This document shows positions 55,913 to 64,000 of a stretch of 64,000 nt of DNA, in pieces. The notes beneath the pieces were generated by a model. It made no database searches. It was not told the DNA's origin and was given only the letters and a program-made list of their open reading frames with translations. Location: contig NC_088306.1 of assembly GCF_032854445.1 (NCBI RefSeq), positions 16,897,764-16,961,763 of the forward strand, in the 5' to 3' direction. The number at the start of each line of letters is the position of its first letter. The stretch's first letter is position 1. This DNA comes from Liolophura sinensis. Taxonomy: Eukaryota; Mollusca; Polyplacophora; Chitonida; Chitonidae. The position numbers and the translations under genes were made by a program.

Positions 55913-56690
55913 GCACTCACGAACAGATGATCCAAATGACATTAAAAAACTTTCCATAAAGATCATTTGATTCTTTCACAATCAGGCAAAATGCGTAACT
56001 TATCTTTAGATGAAACACATGTATGGTCAAATGCAGAATTTCATCCACCTACTGAAATGTAATATATCCCACATTTACAATTATTTGTGATTAAAGCTGG
56101 AATATACATGTAGATGTGCACAACAGTGGTCCAGCTTTACTGTACATGGTCATCACAACTAGAAAAACCATGTCACTTCACTTTGATTACGAAAAAGTGT
56201 GCCTGATCAACTGGAGAATCTTAACACTACTAAAGCGGAGGTACAAATGAACACCTCAATGTCACTGGTCAAACACCACTGATCATACATGTAGGTGATA
56301 GTCAGTGCGGGTGCATCTACATGTATAATGACTAAATATGAGGAAGCTCATGTGATAAGCTTATGCATGCTGTACAATGCATAGTTGTATATGTATGTAA
56401 ACACGTGATCAGTACACGTACATGGAAAAGTCAGTACATGTATACAGTGTTGTGTACTTCACTTCCATGGTTTGAAGTAATGTTACTTAAGCAAAAACAA
56501 AATAACCACTTGAGGTCATTATCAAGGTGAACTGCACGTCCCTGACAGGTACACTTCTTTTTTTTTTTTTTTTTTAATCTAAAAATGAAATTTTAAAGTT
56601 CTAATTTTGATCTATTTCTGCACAAATCATGCACTTTTGTCAATATTTGAAAAGGCAATAATATTGAACATAATACTGATATCTGACTCT
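55913..56690. other. RNF13 upstream region or first intron, nothing recognised
   Basis: No exon is supported. ACATGTA words are frequent. Confidence 0.45.
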
Positions 56691-56693
56691 TTT

Positions 56694-56907
56694 CTATTTA
56701 TTTATTTATTTGATTGGTGCTTTATGCCGTACTCAAGAACATTTCACCTATACGACAGTGGCCAGCAGTATGGTGGGAGGAAACAAGACTGAGCTCTGGG
56801 AAACCAGAAAGAAGGCCCGCATGAGCTCACAGCCACCACATTGGTGGGAGGCTCCTGGGTCATTGCCCCATGTTGGCATGCTAACCTCTTTAGCAATGGA
56901 GGCTCCT
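56694..56907 (-). mobile_element. SINE with internal deletion, minus orientation
   Basis: TTATTTATTTGATTGGTGCT, ACGACAGTGGCCAGCAGTAT and the tRNA-like end; the B-box region is shortened. CTTTTCT occurs on both flanks. Confidence 0.87.
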
Positions 56908-58280
56908 TTTCTGCTATATTACACAATAATCTTAAGCTGCTGACACATGTACACATAACCTCTATCCACAATTCCTCACAGGCCTGTAACCACTTCAATT
57001 TCAGAGGCAGTGACATGATCAGTCCCTGACAGCGGCATTGTTTCAATCAGCATCTAGAAGAACTGTCGCCAACTTTAGCTTAAATATAACTCAGCACTTC
57101 CCAGCAAGCATTTTCACACAAAACAAAATACATATAGTTTCCTAACAAAACAGCTACATGGTGAAAGACCTTAATACACAGTCTACATGTACTGCTGTGG
57201 ACTAAATACAATGTACATCTCTAAAAACATGATTTACACATGCACACAACACGAATCATTTCAAATATCATCCTTAGAATACCAAATGCAGTTCAAGATA
57301 ACTGCCTGCTCCATTTACATGTATACACGTAAAAAAGGGGAGAAAAAAAAACAAAAAAATGAAATAACCCAAAATGTGTCAAGCATTAGTGCATACACAA
57401 GTATGTTACCTTACTTTGTATATGATGTAGCAAAATATATGTACATGTAAACAAACACAGATACTGTAATGTACTTTAATCTGACAGTAAAGATAAAAAA
57501 TCCTGGAGGAGATTGTACCTGTATTTAAGTCCAAACTCCGGTCGTTTCCCTGTTCTTGACACTGCCGTACACACTACACATACTGTTTTATATGTACATC
57601 ACCGTTCATCACAAATATTGGTACACACAGGAATTCCCTATCAACATGCCACTTTGGTTAAGGCTGTTCACCTGTTGACTTTTATTTGATATTTCATACA
57701 AGTCACTGTTATACAGTACAGCATAATTTAAGACGTGATCTATATGTCATGTTATTGTATCCGGGTTTTCAGTTGGCCCAATGTAGCCCTTAGACTGCAA
57801 TGGCATCATACATGTTGTACATGGAAGAATGGCAAAATTGTCCCCATTTATTACAACATAGATAGATCAGTTGAATGACCAGTTCACACTCGAATTTTTT
57901 GTGTAGAAGAAAAGTTTGATTTTCACCAGGCTGATGTTAACAATCTGAACATACATCAGCTAAGAAATATGTACATTCAGGTACATGTATATACCACTAA
58001 AGTACTAGAGAATTACATAAAAGGGACTGAATACATTTACTTTATTATGACATAAAAAGTCATGCACATTTTCTCAGTGGTGGTGTAAAGGAGATATGCA
58101 TACAATTTATTTTATTCAGCTTTTTCTATACGCTTTATACACATGTCCTACATGTACATGTACACATGCAACCTTTGTTGTATATCTTGTGACTCATTCT
58201 TAAACATGGTCTGTAACTTTTCCTTTGAATAAAACTTCCTTGTTACCAATAAATGCATGCAAATGTAGACAAATCAGTCA
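56908..58280. other. Nothing recognised
   Basis: AT-rich, many TACATGTA words, no supported gene. Confidence 0.45.
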
Positions 58281-58283
58281 AAG

Positions 58284-58735
58284 AATTCATTTATTTCTTT
58301 TACTTATATGTACCGGTACTTGCTGTTTAGTACCATATACAAGAATTTTTCATTTGCACAATGGAAATCAAAAGGCAAAAACTTTCCAAAATGTGACAAG
58401 TGCTCTTGAACAACACAAACAACACAATTAGTCAGGTAATCTACAAATTTGCTGTCAAAGGCCAGACTTGAACCCGCAAATCATGTATTCTCGGAATTTT
58501 TCATGTGCACAATGGCAGTCACATGGCACAAACGTTCCCACGTGACATACATATACATGTATGTATGCAGATGTACTGGTGGAAGACAAGTGCTCTTGAA
58601 CTACACATACATTGAGTCAGGTAATCTACAAATTCCCTGTCAGAGGCCAGATTTGAACCCACACCTCATACTGTATATCCTGGGAAATGAAGATCCTCAA
58701 ACCACTAGACCAGGGACTGCTCCATCATTCAAACT
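58284..58735 (-). mobile_element. Two adjacent copies of a third tRNA-derived SINE family
   Basis: Both copies share CAAGTGCTCTTGAAC, GTCAGGTAATCTACAAAT and a B-box complement GGCCAGACTTGAACCC (58462) or GGCCAGATTTGAACCC (58644). The second ends with a good tRNA-like head: on the minus strand CCTGGTCTAGTGGTTTGAGG. Confidence 0.72.
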
Positions 58736-59165
58736 AAGACCAGTTTCTAGTTACTCTAACATGGACAAGAGAGTCATGGACAACTAAGTCAGGGATTCGC
58801 CAATGGTTTCATGAGTACCTAGATGTAGGTCAGTGGCTATATGAGGCCAATAACCCACATGTTAAAAACTATACCCCTACATAACAGGGTAGGCAGATTT
58901 GTCACCACACTACAGCCTTTCTTAATAATGAAGGAGTCAGAGAAGTACATTGTACTCAGCTGTATGTAGGCGATGTAAATGCACACTGCATGTGACAGTG
59001 ACTAGGCCTGGCTGGCACAACTAGGTCTACGTTTTTCATGATGTTTTGCCGCAGTAATGTTCAAACAATGCTGTGATAAAAGGTCACATGCAGATCTATG
59101 TAATTTCAGACCCTAATAAGGACATTTGAAATTGAAATAGAAGGAAAGTAAAAATCACAGGGAGA
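58736..59165. other. Nothing recognised
   Basis: No gene or bounded element is supported. Confidence 0.45.
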
Positions 59166-59169
59166 CCAG

Positions 59170-59394
59170 TACAGTAATTCTTCAACATTTTCACATGTAT
59201 GTGCAAGGTGTTTACTCAGGCATATTCTGAGGGCATTATTCTCTGTTGATGGAAAAAAAGTATACTTTCTGTGATGCCCTGACACTGACCAATCCTATCA
59301 GTGTAGTTTTGCCTAAAAAATCAAATTAAAAAGGTGCATAAATTGCACTAAAAGTTCCTTTTTCATATGCGAAACGGCTGAGAAATTAGGGCAC
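59170..59394. mobile_element. MITE-like family 'CTTCAACCTTTTC', copy
   Basis: Starts TACAGTAATTCTTCAACATT and ends GAAACGGCTGAGAAATTAGG; the body (TTCTGAGGGCATTATTCTCT) matches 7556 and 35201. Confidence 0.8.
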
Positions 59395-61353
59395 ATTTCA
59401 CCCATAGTTCAGCTTTTTTCTCACTTTGCTTGATTCTGATTGATTTTATAATTCAACTTCTAGGGTCACATGAGTTTTCTGTCAAGTTTGATTACCTTTT
59501 TATCAGAAAAACTTAACTGTTCGCATCAGAAGAGTCATTTTAAGGCCGTACCTGCTCTTGCCATTTTCCAGCAGAAAGCTATAAGATGAGTACACGTGAA
59601 CTCGAAAGAGGCAACTCTAGGCAACTTCCACAATGACACCTGCACACCGTGGTTGAAACATACTAAATTACTAAACTGAACCAGACCCCTAGTGAGCAGT
59701 TTATCTTGTGGTGCAGCCCCATGCCTATTTGGGGGTACACCATGCTTCTGTGAAACCACCGTGCAGTGCACCCTGCCTCTGCAAAATAATACTGTAAAAA
59801 CTTTCATTCGCTTGTCGTATCATATTCACTGAACAACGCTTCCGATTTTGGGATGATTTTTTCCCCTCCAAATAGTGAAGAGTAACTATAAAATCAAAAA
59901 CCTATGTTAGCCTCATAATTCTTACCGTGAAAGGTTTTCGAGATTTTAACATTCAGCCAACCGGGCATAACAATTAAACTTGAGATTTAGACCATTGCCA
60001 ACAGTGTGCCGAGTTAGGGTCATCTGGAGGGGAAGATCTCAGTTCACCCACAAAAAAACTAGCCACCCAGAATTCTATTCCATCTTTTTTCAAGAACCAG
60101 ACGAACCCAACTGTCAAAGCAATAACGACAACTTCCGAGTTGGCCCTCTGTCTTGAAGATTTATGCAATCTTATCATGCTTATGGGGAAAGGAAATCTTT
60201 ATACAAAGTAATCCTCAGGCATATCAGTCAAAATTTTGAATTTTTTGAGAAAAAACATGATTTTAAAGGTATGAATTTTACAAATAACTTAAGTGACTGA
60301 CTGAAGCGACAAACTTAAGTGACTTCAGTCACCAAGACCCTTTTGTTTCAAATTCCTTACCCAAATACTATTAGTAATAATCCCTGAACAAATACTATTC
60401 ATGTCCATGGTGCTATTTGTACTTGATGTCGTGCAAATCACAAAAATATAATGAACTAAAACTACATGCAGTTATACGGCATCCAAGCAGGTGGTACATA
60501 CAGCTTTTACTTCCACTTTCTAAAACTTTCCACTTTCTCCACCACAGACCGTTCAAATCTATTAAGTTCTATGCTCTTTAATACGAGCAAAAAAAATTAG
60601 ACATAATCTATTTCTAATCTGTGGGGTTTTATGTCATACTTTTGATGTTTTCTTGGCCATAACCGGAAAACAAGACCAAGTACAAAAATAATTCTTACAG
60701 ATATGTAATCCGGACGTCAAGCAGTAATGGACAGTTATTGTTATCAAACAATTTTGAGCAGTTTTTTGACTTAACATACTTTTAAACTAATTTCACTGGT
60801 CAGTTACAGAATAACTTGCATGCCAAACAAACAGTTTTTGTACCATATAGGTACAGCAATCCACCTAAAACTTTCAAGTGAAATTTCATCCAAAGACCAT
60901 TGGCCGATTTACGGAAAAAGATGGTTTAAGCTTATCAATAAAATTTAAATTGGCTGCTAAATCATGTGACTGGCTGAACAGCACAAAATGTCGAAAGCTG
61001 CTTCATATGTTGTCTATTCAAAATGCCAAGTCTCTTTTTCCTACATTTACCGGTTTTGGAGATATTGCAATTTTACCAACTGACAATGAATGAAAATAAC
61101 AAGTTTTGAACACATTTTAATGGCAAAACTATCAGTCCTAGCTGTGCGGTCCTAAAAAGAAATCAAGATCTGTGGTTGATGTATCTACTGACCAATTTTC
61201 AGCTTCGTAGCTAATATGGTGTTCGGTCACATGACATTTGAAAAATGACACTGAAATGAGCTATAATTGTAATTTAAAGAAAAACTATACAACGTCAGAA
61301 AAAATTAAACCCATGGATGTATTCAGAAGGCCAAACTACATCTAATAGCTCTC
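59395..61353. other. No gene recognised
   Basis: Short open stretches at 59535-59807 (-) and 60878-61093 (+) match no family I know. The region could hold the RNF13 first exon, but nothing decides it. Confidence 0.4.
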
Positions 61354-62423
61354 TTGTTTTTTCAAAATTCATCCACAGGTCATCAGATGACTAAAACAAC
61401 CATTTATGAATCTGTCCATAGCCATGACCTAACGATCAGTGCCAGGTTTGTTCCTTGCGTTGAGAACAGTGAGGCGGATATTTTGTCTAGAGGGTTTAGC
61501 GACTCTACAAAGTCGATGTTAGATCCAGTAATATTTAGGAAAATTTGTCGTACTTATTTTACCCCAGATATTGCTTCTCACACAAATCATCAGTTAGAGC
61601 ATTACGCATCCCGGGGTCCTGATCATATGTCTTGTATGGTAGATGTATTTAAATGTTCATGATCCAACCATTCAACTTACAACCATACCGTTTTTGCCCC
61701 TTTCAGGCTGCTGCCACAGGCCATTTTGGTGGTGCCTCAATGGCCTACACAGCTGCAATTCCCTCAGCTCACAGGAATGCTGATGGATTTTCCAACACTG
61801 CTGCCATACAGTCAGGATTTGTTAACCATACCGGGCACCGGAAAGCGTCGCCTAATTGGGAAGAGACTGAGGCTAGTCGCTTGTGTCGTATCTGGCAGAG
61901 GCTCAAGACATCGAGCGTTTCTCTCGAGGCTACAATATTCATTGCCAAGTCATGAAGAGAATCCACGAATCAACACTACCAGTATGCATGGAAGTCCTGG
62001 TGTTTTTGGTCTCATAACCGGAATGTCAAAATTCCGTTCGCAAAATTCAATAGAGGTTTTAAACTACTTGGCAGAAATGGCCAATACACATTCGTATAGC
62101 GTAGTTAATACAAATAGGTCAATGTTAATGCATACGTTGAAATTTTCACTGTGAATTATCTGCATATTTAGTTAAACGATTAATGAAAGGGGTGTATGAG
62201 GCTGCACCCCCAAGACCCAGGTATTCCACTACCTGGGATGTATCAATTGTGCTTTTCAGAAACTTTAGTCCCATTGGAAAATTTATCGCTGAAGCATCTT
62301 ACATTTAAGTTAGTAGCACTTATGGCTTTAGTGACAGCAGAAAGGGTGCAGACATTACAAACTTTGGCCATTTCTGGCTTGAGAATGTCCAGGTGTAGAC
62401 AAAAAAATGACATTTTTTGTTAG
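61354..62423 (+). pseudogene. DIRS-type (tyrosine recombinase) retroelement fragment, decayed
   Basis: Three frames in succession carry pieces in the order known for DIRS elements. The first is an RNase H end, VPCVENSEADILSRGF, with a MLDPVIFRKI and ASHTNHQLEHYASRGPD block (61450-61640). Next is the linker LVVPQWPTQLQFPQLTGML, then MDFPTLLP and LRLVACVVSGRG (61720-61900). Last is the recombinase N-terminal part, VLNYLAEMANTHSYSVVN (62060-62110), and after frameshifts PPRPRYSTTWDVS and LVALMALVTAERVQTL (62200-62370). The Arg of TAER would be the first catalytic residue of the tyrosine recombinase. The reverse transcriptase upstream and the recombinase C-terminus are absent, and frame breaks make it dead. 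No gene is restored here. Confidence 0.82.
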
Positions 62424-62862
62424 TGCAATCCATAAGACCATTTGATAGGGTGGTGGCTTAAGAAAAGCTGAGTTGATAAAGTATCATCACAGTAGTTATG
62501 TCATGTTTCCACTTTGATAGAGTACCTGAGATGTACTGTGTTCGAAGGGAGACCTGATCAGTTGTTACTATCTTTTCAAACAAGTAAACCTGTTTCTTGT
62601 AGTAACCATATCCAGGTGGTTGTGTGAAATATTGGACATGGCTGGAGTTGAAGAGTACTACTGCAGTCCTGAGGGAATTTGGTACTTAAGGGTGGAAAGT
62701 TTCTCTATGTTATATGTATGATAGTCCATGTACACAGAAAATGCGTAAAGGTTGTTGTTCTGTGTTAATAAATGAGATCTTGTGTACATTACAAACATGT
62801 ATATGAATCTGTTGTCAGTTCTTTAAAGATGCACTGTGACTCCAATTAGGTCAAGGCCATAT
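62424..62862. other. Nothing recognised
   Basis: A flank of the retroelement fragment; its right boundary could not be placed. Confidence 0.4.
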
Positions 62863-62863
62863 G

Positions 62864-63242
62864 GAAAACAATTTCCTCTCTCACCCAAGCATCCTGGCGG
62901 TGAAGGATGAGAGGAATACTTTGAGTAGGGCTGAAGGCCTTGAGGGATCATACCCACCCCGTCAGTGGGGAAGGTTCTCTTAAGTTACCTCTCGATTCTT
63001 GACTACCCGCCCATTTTTGGACTGCCAACAGATTGAATTATACTTTGCAAAGACACCGGCCAGAGGTGGTGTGGGCCTTATATAGGGCCTAATAGTAGAC
63101 CCTGTGAAAATCACGTAATCAGCTGACTGTATGATGGGACATGCACTGTGACCCCTCAAGGCCTTCGGCCACACTCAAAGAATTCCTCTCATCCTTCACC
63201 TCTGGGACAATTGGATGAGAGGGGAAATTCTCATGGACCAAT
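62864..63242. mobile_element. Nonautonomous element with long terminal inverted repeats
   Basis: Two arms of about 80-85 bp face each other at 62866-62947 and 63153-63237. The left arm has GGTGAAGGATGAGAGGAAT and GAAGGCCTTGAGGG. The complement of the right arm has GGTGAAGGATGAGAGGAATT and GAAGGCCTTGAGGGG. CCAATT occurs on both sides as a possible target duplication. The 200-bp core is noncoding. Confidence 0.87.
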
Positions 63243-63345
63243 TTAAATATAAGAAAATAAGACCAAGGAAAAAGTAAAATTAAAAACTCTTATCAAGATC
63301 ATACGGAAAACTATAGGGTAGGACTTTTTTTTTTCAGATTACACC

Positions 63346-63445
63346 CAATGAGGTTTCCTCCCACCATAATGTTGGCCATCGTCGTATAAGTGAAATATCC
63401 TTGAGTATGGCGTAAAACACCAATCAAATAAATAAATACACCCAA
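63346..63445 (+). mobile_element. SINE 3' end
   Basis: GGTTTCCTCCCACCATAATG, GTGAAATATCCTTGAGTATG and the tail ACACCAATCAAATAAATAAA. Confidence 0.87.
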
Positions 63446-64000
63446 TGAACTTATACTTAATGCTAGCCTAAATACACAGTGGAGGAAAGAGAAACAAAAT
63501 TAACAACCATAGAGGGAAATTTAAATTCATAATTTCCTTACACGTTAACACTTGACTCTCTTGAAGAGGAAATCACCGCATCAGTTCAGTTAGCAAGTCA
63601 GTTTCCACCAATTCATAAAAATCAGATCTCAGGGACATTGCAACATATACAATGCACAAAATAACCAGGAAATACAAACCTAAACCGCCCAAACAATAAA
63701 ATGACCTTTCCTCATAAACAATGAGGTACTTGTAAACATGTACATGTAATCCTTGGCTATTGAGTCTAGTAATCAACTACAGCTGATATTTTTGTGACAG
63801 ACTAGGAAGTTACAAGAGCAGCATTACATGTACATGTATGTCTACATACACTGAACACTATTCATCCATGTAGTAAGTAATGGCTGGCCCAGCCACACCC
63901 ACTCAGCCTGCAGCATGGCACCATGCCTGGTGGATTAAGCAAGCAGTTCACAAACAAGTTACATGTAGTATATCTGTGGTGATCAACACTGCCAGTACAT
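63446..64000. other. Right edge, nothing recognised
   Basis: No gene is supported to the window's end. Confidence 0.4.

Noticed and set aside
59535..59807. Possible RNF13 first exon or a small gene on the minus strand
   Set aside because: A donor-like GCAG|GTACGG follows an ATG, but no promoter, homology or matching phase supports it.

Overview
The window is animal nuclear DNA: AT-rich, with intron-split genes, GT-AG splice sites and many interspersed repeats. The commonest repeat is a tRNA-derived SINE of about 264 bp with an ACACCAATCAAATAAATAAA-type tail, which points to a mollusc, probably a bivalve. This is inference from repeat style and protein similarity; no species is claimed.

Three protein-coding genes can be rebuilt exon by exon. 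(1) GFM1, mitochondrial elongation factor G1, lies on the + strand in 19 exons at 2373-20099. It appears complete: 2241 nt of coding sequence, 746 residues. (2) A patatin-like phospholipase of the PNPLA2-5 group, closest to PNPLA4, lies on the - strand in 4 coding exons at 34295-27536 (316 residues), with a possible noncoding first exon and promoter near 38.2-38.5 kb. GFM1 and this gene converge tail to tail across about 7.4 kb of repeat-rich DNA. (3) An RNF13-type PA-TM-RING E3 ubiquitin ligase lies on the - strand at 55648-45224, with 10 coding positions and 11 coding exons because one position has two alternatives (418 residues with either).

The most striking pattern is repeated tandem duplication centred on exon-intron boundaries. 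RNF13 has two homologous 88-nt exons, separated by a 58-nt intron, that look mutually exclusive. RNF13 exon 3 has its 3' end and splice donor copied 16 more times in the following intron. GFM1 exon 15 has its 3' end and donor copied 10 more times as exact 51-bp units. Smaller cases occur at GFM1 exons 10, 12 and 18 and at RNF13 exon 2, and perhaps around GFM1 exon 11. In each case the outermost copy is the functional exon edge, and the rest form a field of decoy splice sites.

The remaining DNA holds: a broken MULE-type transposase near 0.2-0.75 kb (-); a decayed DIRS-type retroelement fragment at 61.35-62.42 kb (+, RNase H end, linker and tyrosine recombinase start); at least 16 SINE copies, three with perfect 13-bp target site duplications; several inverted-repeat MITE-like families; and many minisatellites. 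The flanks and 55.9-61 kb show no further gene that I can support.
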